Shown: positions 41,157-50,024, counted from the first letter of the stretch. The stretch is 54,017 nt of DNA from an uncultured Saprospiraceae bacterium (GCA_937980645.1 CALJPQ010000009.1:1-54017); one strand, 5' to 3'. Notes: generated by a model not told the origin, from the letters alone. Translations and numbers: made by a program.

Positions 41157-42368
41157 TTAGGTAAACAGCTGAGTTCTGCGACATAAAACCAAAATTTTTT
41201 GGTCATCGGGGGTGGTTGTGCCAAATATATACGCATCTCCACCTTCTGAAAGGCCTAGCCGCCTGCGCACTTGTTCGGCAGTGTCGGGGAAATGGCGCAC
41301 GGCGACGTTAGCTTTTCGTTCGGGCAGGTGTTGCTGAATGGCCCGTCGGTCATATCGGAGCACTGCTTCTACCAAGAAACACTTGGCTGGAGCCTCTGGT
41401 ACGAGCATGTCCGACGTATACAGGTGGGCGTGCGGGTGCAGTTTGGCCAGCCCATAGCGCACGGCCAAGGTCTTGAAAGCACCCGCCTTTAGGATGGCCG
41501 CATCGGGTTCGTACAGGTAGCGCCGAGGGGCGCTGAAAATCGGCGTACAAGAGCGCTCTTCCGAGCGGCAGAAAGAGAACAACTGCACTCCGTCTGCCGA
41601 TAGCATTGCGGCTTCGATGGGGGTATGGTCAGTGTTTGCAGGAGTTGCGCCGAAGAGCAGGAGTGCCTCTTTGACCTCACCGCTTGCAGACACGACCCAA
41701 ATGTGCTCGACGCTTTGCAGCTGCTCCTGTGCCCGTGTCAGGTCGAGCATAGGGGCAGCTTTCACGAGCACACGAGGGGCTTTTTGGAGCAAGAACTCGC
41801 GCAGCGCTAGCACATTGGGCGAACAGTCTTCTAATCGGAACACGCGCTTCTGTTGCCCGTCGCGTCGGGCTGGGTCTATGTAGATGAGGTCGAAGACCTG
41901 TTCGTTTTCGAGCAGGAAGCGTCCGGCTTCCGCCGCCTCTACGCGGATGTTGTCGGCGCCCAGCAGTGCAAAGTTGTGTTGGGCTGCCCGGGCTAATGCC
42001 GGCTCGCGCTCGACATAGACGACCTGCTCGAAAGTGCTGGCCCAGAAGAAGGCGTCTATGCCCAAGCCACCGGTGAGGTCGAGCAAGCGCTGACCGGAAA
42101 ATAGGCTGGCCTTGAAGCGCGCCGTCCGCTCCGACGAGGCTTGCTCGACGCTTACAGTAGAGGGCAAGGCCAGGTCGAAGCGAAACCACGAGGGCGCTTT
42201 CGTGCGAAGTTTTCGCAGGGCGCCCAGATGCGGCAGCAACGCAGCGACCCTAACCTGTGGATAGCGATGCGCCGCCAGCGCCAGGGCTGCCAGGTCGTCA
42301 TCTATGTGCTGGCGGGCGAAGGCTTGCTCTTGTTCGGTCAGTATCACAGGTTCAGGCATCAGCGGCAA
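41157..42368 (-). CDS. SAM-dependent methyltransferase with THUMP-like C-terminal domain
   Basis: This 403-residue protein has a Rossmann methyltransferase core: LLDLTGGLGIDAFFW is the SAM-binding loop, VVYVEREPALARAAQ the acidic strand, and LIYIDPARRDGQQKR the DPxx-type catalytic loop. This is the Bacteroidota family with a helical N-terminus and a THUMP-like C-terminal domain, thought to modify RNA, though its target is not known. The N-terminal 80 residues are helical. It is in an operon with comF, whose stop is five bases upstream of this start. Length is normal. An ATG three codons in is also possible. Confidence 0.88.
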   Translation of the reverse strand: MPLMPEPVILTEQEQAFARQHIDDDLAALALAAHRYPQVRVAALLPHLGALRKLRTKAPSWFRFDLALPSTVSVEQASSERTARFKASLFSGQRLLDLTGGLGIDAFFWASTFEQVVYVEREPALARAAQHNFALLGADNIRVEAAEAGRFLLENEQVFDLIYIDPARRDGQQKRVFRLEDCSPNVLALREFLLQKAPRVLVKAAPMLDLTRAQEQLQSVEHIWVVSASGEVKEALLLFGATPANTDHTPIEAAMLSADGVQLFSFCRSEERSCTPIFSAPRRYLYEPDAAILKAGAFKTLAVRYGLAKLHPHAHLYTSDMLVPEAPAKCFLVEAVLRYDRRAIQQHLPERKANVAVRHFPDTAEQVRRRLGLSEGGDAYIFGTTTPDDQKILVLCRRTQLFT

Positions 42369-42373
42369 GGCGA

Positions 42374-43096
42374 TTAGCGCATTTTGTTGGTGGTAGCGAT
42401 GGCCACGGTGGCCATGCTCAGGCGGACATTAGGTGCGCTCAGCAAGGCTCTGCCGCAGGCTTCCAGTGTAGCGCCAGTGGTCAGCACGTCGTCCACCAGC
42501 AAGATATGCTTGTCCGCCACGGCTTCAGGCTGGGCAAGGGCGAATACCTCTTCTGTATCTTCGAAGCGCTCCATGCGACGCTTGCGAGTCTGCGACTCGG
42601 AAAAGCGCCGGCGCTCCAGCGCGCTATTGAGCGCCGGAATGCCCATCGTATCCGAGATGCCCGAGGCAATCAGGGCACTCTGATTGTAGCCGCGTAGCTG
42701 CTCTTTGTCGGGGTGCAGGGGTACCGGAACGATTGCCTCCACCGAGCGGAACAACGGCGAGCGCTTGAGCTGAGCCCCCAGCAGACGACCCAGCTGGAGA
42801 CCAATATGGGCCTGTCGGTGGTATTTCAAGCGGTGCAGGGCGCGCTGGAGCGGGCTTCGGCGTTGGAAAAAGTAAAGGGCCGCACCACTCTGCAGCGGTA
42901 TGCGGCCCCATAGTCGTTCGGTAAACTCGTTCTCCGGTGCAAAGCACATGTCGGCGGGCAGGAGTTGACTTTCGCAGCGCATGCAAAAGCAGGCCTTGGC
43001 GCGCGCCGCCGCCTTCTTACATCCCGGGCACAGCTCTGGGTAAAAAAACCACAGCAGGTCAGAAACCCACCGCCTTACTCCACCAATCGTTCGCAT
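42374..43096 (-). CDS. comF: ComF family amidophosphoribosyltransferase-like protein
   Basis: This 240-residue protein has an N-terminal zinc-ribbon-like Cys cluster (PELCPGCKKAA and CFCMRCES) and a C-terminal type I phosphoribosyltransferase fold. The PRPP-binding loop is HILLVDDVLTTGATLEACG near residue 205, and the substrate motif RGYNQSALIA is present. ComF homologues were first known from DNA uptake in competent bacteria but are widespread with unclear roles. The start at 43096 is favoured because a TACTTTTG promoter box at 43121-43128 overlaps the ATG at 43123. It is the first gene of a two-gene operon with the methyltransferase. Confidence 0.9.
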   Translation of the reverse strand: MRTIGGVRRWVSDLLWFFYPELCPGCKKAAARAKACFCMRCESQLLPADMCFAPENEFTERLWGRIPLQSGAALYFFQRRSPLQRALHRLKYHRQAHIGLQLGRLLGAQLKRSPLFRSVEAIVPVPLHPDKEQLRGYNQSALIASGISDTMGIPALNSALERRRFSESQTRKRRMERFEDTEEVFALAQPEAVADKHILLVDDVLTTGATLEACGRALLSAPNVRLSMATVAIATTNKMR

Positions 43097-43120
43097 AGGC
43101 AGGGGGATTGTTGTGCGAAA

Positions 43121-43128
43121 CAAAAGTA
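43121..43128 (-). promoter_or_regulatory. -7 promoter box for comF
   Basis: TACTTTTG on the minus strand, 25 bases before the ATG at 43096. It overlaps an upstream ATG (43123), so translation must begin downstream. Confidence 0.55.
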
Positions 43129-43197
43129 CGAAGCGGGCAGGAAGAGAGAAGTAAAAAAAGTGTAAGATAGAGCGCGCCCGGGCGTTTGCGATGCGCG

Positions 43198-43917
43198 TTA
43201 TCGGCGGTTGCGATCCTGACGGGCGAAGACCTTTTGCAGCAGTGCTGTGGTGCGCGCCACAGGGTTGCGACGGATGTTTTTCTCTTCCTCTTCAATTTTG
43301 GCGAACAGGCCTTTGAGGGCTTCGGTCGTTACGTAATCGTCGAGGTCCGTATTTACTTTATTTACCAACGGTATCTGGTTGTAGGCGGTTGTGGCGTCAC
43401 GCCAGAGTTTGTTGGCTCCGATGTTGTCTAATGCGCGCACCATGACGGGGTTAAACTTGTCGTACAGTTGCTGGTAGGTAGTGCGGCGTAAGTAGTCGGT
43501 GGCGGCATTGTCTGGGCCCATCAGGATGTTGAAGGCATCCTGGAAGGTCATGGCGCGTATGGCGGAGAGGAAGATGGGGCCGGCTTCTTTGGCGGCTTCT
43601 TCGGCGCCGCGGTTGATGCGCTCGAGCAGTTCGTTTTCCAAATTGCTAAAACCCGGCACATTGCGCAGGCGGTCGCTCACCGTGCGCGCCTCAGGTGGCA
43701 ACAGGATTTTGTACGGGCTTTTGAAGTAGCCGTCGCGCGCCGATAGGGTATTGACACCGTTGGTAACGCCGCGGTTAAGGGCTTCCTTGAGGCCCTGGCT
43801 TACTTCAGCCGAGGTCGGCTCGCGCATGGTTTCGTTGGCGACGCTCTGGAGCGTATCGCAGCCGCTCAGCAGGACGGCAAAAGCGGCAAGAGCAGGGAGA
43901 AGTGCCGATTTGAACAT
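43198..43917 (-). CDS. DUF4197 lipoprotein
   Basis: This 239-residue protein has a lipoprotein signal (MFKSALLPALAAFAVLLSGC with Cys20). The all-helical DUF4197 domain follows, with VSQGLKEALNRGVTNGVN, YFKSPYKILLPPEARTV, NRGAEEAAKEAGPIF and the late YVTTEALKGLFAKIEEEEKNIR. Family members are found across Proteobacteria and Bacteroidota as periplasmic proteins with no defined role. Length and start are typical. It is 30 bases downstream of the DUF2490 gene on the same strand, so both may share the promoter box at 44700-44707. Confidence 0.92.
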   Translation of the reverse strand: MFKSALLPALAAFAVLLSGCDTLQSVANETMREPTSAEVSQGLKEALNRGVTNGVNTLSARDGYFKSPYKILLPPEARTVSDRLRNVPGFSNLENELLERINRGAEEAAKEAGPIFLSAIRAMTFQDAFNILMGPDNAATDYLRRTTYQQLYDKFNPVMVRALDNIGANKLWRDATTAYNQIPLVNKVNTDLDDYVTTEALKGLFAKIEEEEKNIRRNPVARTTALLQKVFARQDRNRR

Positions 43918-43947
43918 GGTGCAAACGGGAGTTTTTTGTGAAAAAGA

Positions 43948-44670
43948 CTAATACTCTGAGGCGGCGAAGTCCAGCACCTGGAGCACCGATAAGTGCAGAA
44001 TGTGGTTGATGATGTCGGTATTACCCGGTGGGTTGATGTACTGGTTCATGTAGCCGAGCTCGAGGCGGGTATGTCCGTTGTGCAGTACGCCGATGGCCAC
44101 CAGGAAACGGTTCTGGTCGAACAAGTTCGGGTTAATGTCGCGCGAAGCCGTGTTGAGGAACAGCTCGTTCTGCAGGGCGAGGTAGGGTTTTGCGTAGGCA
44201 GGCGCCTTTTTGGAGAGGTTGAACAGCGTTCGGTTGAAGTAGCGAAAGCGAACGCCTTCGCGCCAGCCCTCGCGCCCGTTGGTGTAGGCCACCCAGCGCT
44301 CTTCTAAGCGCAAGCGGTGGGTCATGGAGTGGCCATTATCCCATCGAACGGTGTGCAGATATTGCTGCCACAGCCGGCGCTCGCCGTAGTAGCCATTGGC
44401 GCCGTAATTACCGATGAGCGCGTAGCCCAATGTAAGGTTTGTCGTTGGCGAAAGCAGGTATTGCAGCCCAAAGCGAACCAAAGATTGATTGGTGCGATAG
44501 ACGCGCTCATCGGTGCGAAACTGAATATCGGTGTGTATGCCCCAGTGCCGGCTGAGGCGATACTGAGCGAAGTACGTAAACCAGTTAGCGTGCTGCTGCT
44601 GGTGGCGTTGAGCACTTAAGCGAAGGCTGCAAAGTATTAGCAATGACAGGAGGACGATGCGCGAAGTCAT
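43948..44670 (-). CDS. DUF2490 outer-membrane beta-barrel-like protein
   Basis: This 240-residue protein has a signal peptide (IVLLSLLILCSLRLSAQ), and the mature part begins WFTYFAQYRLSRHWGIHTDIQFR, the typical DUF2490 start. Alternating strands with many aromatic and Arg residues follow: RFGLQYLLSPTTNLTLGYAL, HRLRLEERWVAY, and DQNRFLVAIGVL. The family is predicted to form small outer-membrane barrels of unknown role. The open frame extends over 100 codons upstream across the promoter box at 44700-44707, so the short start is right; an ATG five codons earlier (44685) is the alternative. DUF4197 follows 30 bases later. Confidence 0.9.
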   Translation of the reverse strand: MTSRIVLLSLLILCSLRLSAQRHQQQHANWFTYFAQYRLSRHWGIHTDIQFRTDERVYRTNQSLVRFGLQYLLSPTTNLTLGYALIGNYGANGYYGERRLWQQYLHTVRWDNGHSMTHRLRLEERWVAYTNGREGWREGVRFRYFNRTLFNLSKKAPAYAKPYLALQNELFLNTASRDINPNLFDQNRFLVAIGVLHNGHTRLELGYMNQYINPPGNTDIINHILHLSVLQVLDFAASEY

Positions 44671-44699
44671 AGTGCCATGAGGCATGAAACTGTGCCCGC

Positions 44700-44707
44700 C
44701 AAAGGTA
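44700..44707 (-). promoter_or_regulatory. -7 promoter box for the DUF2490-DUF4197 genes
   Basis: TACCTTTG on the minus strand, 30 bases upstream of the ATG at 44670 and inside the spurious longer frame. Confidence 0.55.
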
Positions 44708-44936
44708 TGGGTAAGTGATACAGGTGCTGGTTGGCCTGTTGTGTGGTTTAGGAAGTTTTTAACAGTCGGGTCCTCAGGAGCTGAAATTGAAGGCAGATAG
44801 CGAAAAACCTGGTATGCTCCAGTATTTTCCGAAAATAGGCCGGACAAAAACAGGAAAGGCTTAAGGCTTAATAGGTCTTGCGGCCAAATCGTTGCGGTTT
44901 TGTACAGGAGGGGAGCCTTTCCATGAATACCCGCCC

Positions 44937-47387
44937 TTATGCTGATGCTGCGGACCTCTGAAGGGTAGGTGCTACCCCGCATACCTCAGCCAGTTGTTCG
45001 AGGGTGCGCTTGGCTTGCTGGATGGTGCGCACATCTTCTCGAATGACGATGAGCTCGCGCGTGGTTTGCTTGAGCGACAGGCCCATGATGCGCCCTTTTT
45101 CGGCTACAAATTGCATCAGGCGCTGAAACTGTTCGGTCTCGAAAAACGAAGACTGTGGATTGCTGAGGAAATAGCAGCGCAATTTGTGTCCTTTGAGCGA
45201 CAGGCGCTCGAAGCCCAGCGGTTTACACAGCCAGCGCAGGCGCAGGGCCTCGAAGAGCGCGTGCACCTGCGGCGGCAACGGGCCAAAGCGGTCGCGCAGC
45301 ATGTGGGCAAAGACTTCGAGGCCGGCTTCGTCTTCGATGTCGTTCAGCTGCGTGTACAGGCTCAGGCGCTCGCTGGTGTTCGAGACGTATTCGTCCGGGA
45401 TGAGCATTTCTACATCCGTTTCAATGGTTACATCGCGTACGTAAGCGCCTTTTCTGGCCAGGTCGTCTTTGAACAGGTCTTTGAAGTCGGTTTCTTTGAG
45501 TTCCTGAATGGCCTCGTCCAGGATTTTCTGATACGTTTCGTAACCAATGTCGGCGATGAAGCCCGACTGTTCGGCACCCAGCAGGTTGCCTGCGCCGCGG
45601 ATGTCTAAGTCGCGCATGGCCACCTGGAAGCCGTCGCCCAGTTCGCTAAACTCTTCGATGGTGCGCAGCCGCTTGCGGGTTTCGGGCGTCAGGGTGCTCA
45701 TCGGCGGCGACAGCAGGTAACAAAAGGCGCGCACGTTGGAGCGGCCCACGCGCCCGCGTAGCTGGTGCAGGTCGCTCAGGCCAAACATGTCGGCCCGGTT
45801 GATGATGATGGTGTTGGCGTTCGGAATATCTAAGCCCGTCTCAATGATGTTGGTGCTCACCAGCACATCGTACTTGCGGTCAATGAATTCTAAGAGTACC
45901 TTCTCCAATTTTTCCGCCTCCATCTGGCCGTGGGCCATGGCGATGTCCAGATCGGGGCACAGGCGCTGCAAAAGGCCGATGATTTTGGGCAGTTCAGTAA
46001 CGCGGTTGTGCACAAAAAAGACCTGACCACCGCGGTGCACTTCGTAGTAAATCGCATCCTGGATGAGTTTTTCATCAAACACCCGCACTTCGGTATGAAT
46101 GGGCTGTCGGTTAGGCGGTGGCGTGCGCAGGATGCTCATGTCGCGTGCGGCCATTAGGCTGAACTGCAGCGTGCGCGGGATGGGAGTGGCCGTCAGCGTT
46201 AGCGTGTGTACGTTGACCTGCAAGGCGCGCAGTTTTTCTTTGGCGGCAACGCCAAACTTTTGCTCTTCGTCAATGATGAGCAACCCCAGGTCTTTGAATT
46301 TGACATCCTTACCCAGGAGAGCGTGGGTACCAATGATGATGTCAATCTGTCCGTTGGCCAATTTCTCCAGCACTTCTTTGCGTTCGCGGGCGCTTCGGAA
46401 ACGGTTTAGGTAGTCCACTGTTACCGGGAATTCCATCAGACGTTCGCTGAAGGTGCGCCAATGCTGGAGGGCCAGGATGGTCGTGGGCACCAATACGGCC
46501 GTTTGTTTGCCGTCGGTGGCGGCTTTGAAGGCCGCGCGGATGGCTATTTCCGTTTTACCAAACCCCACATCGCCACAGATAAGGCGGTCCATGGGGTAGG
46601 GTTTTTCCATATCGGCCTTTACCTCCTGGGTGGCGCGATACTGGTCGGGCGTGTCTTCGTAGATGAAGCTGGCTTCCAGTTCGTTTTGCAGGTAGCCGTC
46701 GGGCGGGAGGGCGTGCGCCGGTGAGGCGCGCCGTTTGGCATAAAGGCGGATGAGCTCGGCAGCAATGTCTTTGATTTTGCGCTTTGTGCGCGCCTTGAGC
46801 TGCTTCCAGGCATCAGAGCCGAGTTTCGACAGTTGCGGAGCGTCGCCATCCTTGCCGATGTATTTGGAGATTTTGTGCAGCGAATGAATGCTGACGTAGA
46901 GCAGGTCGTTGTTCTTGTAAACCAACCGGACAGCCTCTTGCACCTGGCCGCCGATTTCGATTTTCTGCAGGCCCGAATAGCGGCCGATGCCATAGTCCAC
47001 GTGCGTAACGAAGTCGCCCGGCTGCAGTTCGCGCAGCAGGCGCACGTTGAGGGCTTGTTCGCGCGTGAAGCCCGTGCGCAGCTTGTAGGCGTGGAAACGC
47101 TGGAAAATCTGGTGGTCGGTAAAGCAGGCAATCTTCAGCGTATCGTCCACAAAACCCGCCGAGAGCGCGTGCTCAACCGGATGCCACGAAAGGCCGGCTT
47201 TCAAGTCCTTAAAAATGGCTTGCAAGCGGTTGAGCTGCTTAGGGTTGTCGGAGCAGATGAATAGCTCGTACCCTTTGTCCTGCCATTCGCGCAAGGCGCG
47301 GATGAGGAGGTCAAAATTTTTATTAAAACTCGGTTGGGGGCTCCCTGAAAAGTCAATGTGAACCAGTGGAGCAGACGGCTGTGGCAT
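44937..47387 (-). CDS. mfd: Transcription-repair coupling factor Mfd lacking the UvrB-like N-terminal module
   Basis: This 816-residue protein matches Mfd from about its third domain onward. The first 100 residues are the linker domain (SPQPSFNKNFDLLI, SDNPKQLNRLQ). The RNA-polymerase-binding domain follows (GDFVTHVDYGIGRYSGL), then the RecG-like translocase with Walker A GDVGFGKTE (near 275), DEEQ in LLIIDEEQKFG, TATPIPRTLQ and QLRGRVGRSN, and the C-terminal TRCF domain (TSERLSLYTQLN). Normal Mfd has about 1100-1150 residues. The missing part is the UvrB-homology module, which recruits UvrA. Upstream lies only a 125-base gap and the Nfu gene, so the module is not nearby. The frame extends 19 codons further upstream. 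Confidence 0.93.
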   Translation of the reverse strand: MPQPSAPLVHIDFSGSPQPSFNKNFDLLIRALREWQDKGYELFICSDNPKQLNRLQAIFKDLKAGLSWHPVEHALSAGFVDDTLKIACFTDHQIFQRFHAYKLRTGFTREQALNVRLLRELQPGDFVTHVDYGIGRYSGLQKIEIGGQVQEAVRLVYKNNDLLYVSIHSLHKISKYIGKDGDAPQLSKLGSDAWKQLKARTKRKIKDIAAELIRLYAKRRASPAHALPPDGYLQNELEASFIYEDTPDQYRATQEVKADMEKPYPMDRLICGDVGFGKTEIAIRAAFKAATDGKQTAVLVPTTILALQHWRTFSERLMEFPVTVDYLNRFRSARERKEVLEKLANGQIDIIIGTHALLGKDVKFKDLGLLIIDEEQKFGVAAKEKLRALQVNVHTLTLTATPIPRTLQFSLMAARDMSILRTPPPNRQPIHTEVRVFDEKLIQDAIYYEVHRGGQVFFVHNRVTELPKIIGLLQRLCPDLDIAMAHGQMEAEKLEKVLLEFIDRKYDVLVSTNIIETGLDIPNANTIIINRADMFGLSDLHQLRGRVGRSNVRAFCYLLSPPMSTLTPETRKRLRTIEEFSELGDGFQVAMRDLDIRGAGNLLGAEQSGFIADIGYETYQKILDEAIQELKETDFKDLFKDDLARKGAYVRDVTIETDVEMLIPDEYVSNTSERLSLYTQLNDIEDEAGLEVFAHMLRDRFGPLPPQVHALFEALRLRWLCKPLGFERLSLKGHKLRCYFLSNPQSSFFETEQFQRLMQFVAEKGRIMGLSLKQTTRELIVIREDVRTIQQAKRTLEQLAEVCGVAPTLQRSAASA

Positions 47388-47512
47388 AGGGCAAACATCT
47401 GGAAAAATCCGAACTTCGGCTTCGGCCAAATTGCCTGGCCTCATTCACTGCAAGGGTTCCCCCTTATCTGCCCGAGGCGCCGGATAGGGCCATTTTTCAT
47501 TTTTAGCCTCCC

Positions 47513-48124
47513 TCATTCCATTTCCTGAATGACCTCTGTAACCTCCGGCACCATGCGCTTGAGCATGCCCTCGATGCCGGCCTTCAGCGTAACGGTAGAC
47601 GACGGGCAACCACTGCAAGAGCCTTGCATGGTTACATAGACGCGGCCCTTCTCGAAGGCTTTAAACTCGATGTTGCCGCCGTCCATCTCTACGGCGGGCT
47701 TGACGTAGGTGTCAATGAGTTCCTTGACGCGACGAGCAATTTCGCCCTCTTCGCCAGCAAACTGGGCGGCATTTTGCTCCGCCTGGTGCTTGTCCCAGAA
47801 CTCGGCAAAGCCCTCGCGAATGATCTCACCGCCCTTTTCTAAATAATCTTTGATGAACTCTTTGAGCCGCAGCATAATGTCGGCCCAATCGTAGTTCATC
47901 TCCTTAGTGATGGTGATGTAGTTGTTGTTAAAATAGACGCTCTTGACGTAGGGCAATTCCATGAGGGAATAGGCCATGGGGCTCCACTGGGCAGCCAGGT
48001 CTTTGTCCTTGAAGTCAGCAATGCCGCGGTGAAGCAGGCGATTGGTTACGTATTTGAGAGCCTCCGGGTTAGGCGTCTGCTCTGTGTAGAGCATGACAGG
48101 ACCTTTTGCGACAGAGTTTTCCAT
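47513..48124 (-). CDS. Nfu/NifU-type iron-sulfur cluster scaffold or carrier
   Basis: This 203-residue protein has an N-terminal Nfu_N-like domain (about 11-95, YTEQTPNPEALKYVTNRLL) and a C-terminal NifU domain (about 125-200) with the cluster-binding motif GSCSGCPSSTVTLK, CxxC near residues 169-172. Such proteins carry or deliver Fe-S clusters to target enzymes. PAVEMDGGNIEF is also a family landmark. The N-terminal MENSVAKGP may be untranslated if MLYTEQ (residue 11) is the true start. It lies 125 bases upstream of mfd on the same strand. Confidence 0.93.
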   Translation of the reverse strand: MENSVAKGPVMLYTEQTPNPEALKYVTNRLLHRGIADFKDKDLAAQWSPMAYSLMELPYVKSVYFNNNYITITKEMNYDWADIMLRLKEFIKDYLEKGGEIIREGFAEFWDKHQAEQNAAQFAGEEGEIARRVKELIDTYVKPAVEMDGGNIEFKAFEKGRVYVTMQGSCSGCPSSTVTLKAGIEGMLKRMVPEVTEVIQEME

Positions 48125-48179
48125 GCGAATATGCGTTTTGTATGCCGCTTTGAAACAAGGTTAGCAGCGTTTGGTTCGC

Positions 48180-48482
48180 CTACATTTGGAAGAAGAAGGA
48201 GCCGTCGGGTAGTTCAAACATGCGCACCGTGGGGTACCGTATCAGGATGTGTGGAAAGATAACGTGGTAGTCCTCTGCGTAGATGTTGGGCGCATCGTCG
48301 GGGTCTCGGTGTAAGTTGCGCAGCCGCGCCAGGACGCGCTCCGGGATTTGAGTGTCATAGCTCAGCGCTCGGGGCCTGACCTGAAGAGGGCTATCTTCCA
48401 GCGTTTGCAGCAAAGCATCGAACAGGCGGGAGAGGTAAAACTTATCCTGTATCCGGCGGGGGTATATGCGTTTAAGTTTCAT
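48180..48482 (-). CDS. Small protein of unknown function
   Basis: This 100-residue protein starts MKLKRIYPRRIQDKFYLSRLFD and is basic at the start and aromatic at the end (ILIRYPTVRMFELPDGSFFFQM). No signal peptide or known motif was seen. The start is supported by a TACTTTTG promoter box 21 bases upstream, which lies inside a longer open frame running back to 48659 over the end of the NlpC/P60 gene. It sits 55 bases upstream of the Nfu gene on the same strand. Composition and codon use look normal, so it is probably real. Confidence 0.65.
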   Translation of the reverse strand: MKLKRIYPRRIQDKFYLSRLFDALLQTLEDSPLQVRPRALSYDTQIPERVLARLRNLHRDPDDAPNIYAEDYHVIFPHILIRYPTVRMFELPDGSFFFQM

Positions 48483-48502
48483 GGTGTTGGCGCTTTTGCC
48501 AA

Positions 48503-48510
48503 CAAAAGTA
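48503..48510 (-). promoter_or_regulatory. -7 promoter box for the 100-residue protein
   Basis: TACTTTTG on the minus strand, 21 bases upstream of the ATG at 48482. Confidence 0.5.
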
Positions 48511-48610
48511 CAAGTTCTGTTAAAGAAAAAAAGCGAGGGAGCAGCGGGCAATGCCTGTGGAATAGACAACTGCGAATCTGGTGCCCCGCAATAGCTGTGC
48601 TGTTTTGGGC

Positions 48611-49135
48611 TTATTGGCGCCCGATGACGTTGCGCGCTTCCAGGATAAGCGGCTGCCAATAGGAGGAGGTAGAGATGTTTTCGGAGACGACGCCGCGCGT
48701 GTTGGTGCTGTGGACGACAATGATGCCTTCAGGGCGATTTTCCACGACCAGAGCGACGTGTTGGATGTTGCGCGGGTTTTTGCCAAAGACAATAATATCA
48801 CCCGGTTGCACCTGCTTGAGCGGTATGGGCGTACCCTCGCGTGCCTGAAGGGCGGAGGCAGGCGAAACGGTGATGTTGAACTGGCCCAAGACGTAGCTGG
48901 TGAACCCTGAGCAATCGAAGCCGGTGGAAGGCTCTTTGCCAGCGTATCGGTACGATGTGCCGCGCAACTGGAGGGCATAACGCACAATCTCCTGGCGCAA
49001 ACGGGCTTCGGAAGCACTGGGCGGCGGCACGCGGGCCGGACCAGTGGCAGCTTTGCGTGCGGGTGTGCAGGAAAACACGAGCACACTTAGCAATAGAGCA
49101 ACGGCGCAACGGCGCAAGGCGCAGGAATAAAGCAT
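48611..49135 (-). CDS. NlpC/P60 cell-wall peptidase, putative lipoprotein
   Basis: This 174-residue C40-family peptidase is expected to cut peptide stems of peptidoglycan in the periplasm. The N-terminus is a lipoprotein-type signal (VALLLSVLVFSC with Cys near 23). The catalytic Cys is in STGFDCSGFTSYVL (near 75), the first His in IQHVALVVEN and a further His in IVVHSTNTRGVVSE. Order and spacing match the family. The start used is four codons inside the open frame. A related gene lies 236 bases upstream on the same strand. No T9SS signal is present. Confidence 0.92.
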   Translation of the reverse strand: MLYSCALRRCAVALLLSVLVFSCTPARKAATGPARVPPPSASEARLRQEIVRYALQLRGTSYRYAGKEPSTGFDCSGFTSYVLGQFNITVSPASALQAREGTPIPLKQVQPGDIIVFGKNPRNIQHVALVVENRPEGIIVVHSTNTRGVVSENISTSSYWQPLILEARNVIGRQ

Positions 49136-49234
49136 CGACGAAGGCAAGTTTTTTCAGAAAGCCATAAAACGCCCATTCGTTTGTCAGAAGTGTTTTTCCT
49201 GTGTTCTGCCTCAAGTACTTTTAGCCATATCCAT

Positions 49235-49269
49235 AAAAAAAACGGTTGTCGGAGGGCGTCCAACAACCG
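49235..49269 (-). terminator. Rho-independent terminator after the upstream NlpC/P60 gene
   Basis: CGGTTGT (49243-49249) pairs with ACAACCG (49263-49269), with two further pairs inside, and on the minus strand a run of eight T (49242-49235) follows. Confidence 0.85.
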
Positions 49270-49371
49270 CTTCATTTTTCGCTTTGTAAGCAGTGTGTTC
49301 CTGTCAGGGTAGTGTTTTCCTTGCATCGGCCTGACCTTGTAGGACACCAGCCGGAAGTGCTTTTGGCGCAA

Positions 49372-49893
49372 TTACCGCTCGCCCAGCACGTCGCGGGCGA
49401 AGAGCACGCGCGGACGCCAGTACGAAGAAGCGTGTACATTTTCCAACACGACGCCGCGGCGGGTACTGTGGATACAGACAATGCCGCCGGGTGTGTTCTC
49501 CACCACAAGGGCTACATGGTGAATACGGCCCCTGTAACCAAAGAACAGCAGATCGCCGGGTACCACTTCACTCAGTGGCACGCGCTTACCCTGCAGCGCT
49601 TGCGTGCGCGAGCTGGGCGACAACGGAACATCGTACTTGGAGAGGATGTAGCTGGTGAACCCTGAACAATCGAAGCCTTTCTCAGGGCTGCGGCTGGCGT
49701 ATCGGTACGGCAAGCCGATGAACGTTTGGGCATATTGCACGATTTCTTCGCGCATCTGGAGCATTTCGGGATCCAGCATACGCACCGGACGGAAAGACAC
49801 TCCCAAACTTGAAACCAGCAGAAGAAGGAACGTGAAGAGAAGAAGAGAACATTTGGTGGTGATGAGGCGCTTACTACTGCAAGAGTCGTTCAT
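49372..49893 (-). CDS. NlpC/P60 cell-wall peptidase, paralogue of the next gene
   Basis: This 173-residue C40 peptidase has a hydrophobic N-terminal segment (CSLLLFTFLLLLVSSLGV), probably a signal anchor or signal peptide; no clear lipobox Cys is seen. The catalytic Cys is in EKGFDCSGFTSYIL (near 77), with His in IHHVALVVEN and IHSTRRGVVLEN. The two proteins align along the whole catalytic domain (for example FTSYILSKYDVPLSPSS here and FTSYVLGQFNITVSPAS there), so they arose by duplication. The start is the ATG at 49893; the frame opens 18 codons earlier. Its own promoter box and terminator separate it from the neighbour, so the pair is not one operon. Confidence 0.92.
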   Translation of the reverse strand: MNDSCSSKRLITTKCSLLLFTFLLLLVSSLGVSFRPVRMLDPEMLQMREEIVQYAQTFIGLPYRYASRSPEKGFDCSGFTSYILSKYDVPLSPSSRTQALQGKRVPLSEVVPGDLLFFGYRGRIHHVALVVENTPGGIVCIHSTRRGVVLENVHASSYWRPRVLFARDVLGER

Positions 49894-50024
49894 AAGCAGA
49901 AACGGATTTTTCGTCAGGCCTTCCTGCAGAGGAAGAATGGAAAGCATTTGACGGCAGTGAAAGATTGGAGGAGGATTAAAGGAAAAGGCGCAAAAACCGG
50001 ATAAACCGGCATGCTTACCAGAGG

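Noticed and set aside
44671..44982. N-terminal extension of the DUF2490 frame
   Set aside because: It crosses a promoter box and lacks a signal peptide, which appears only at the downstream start.
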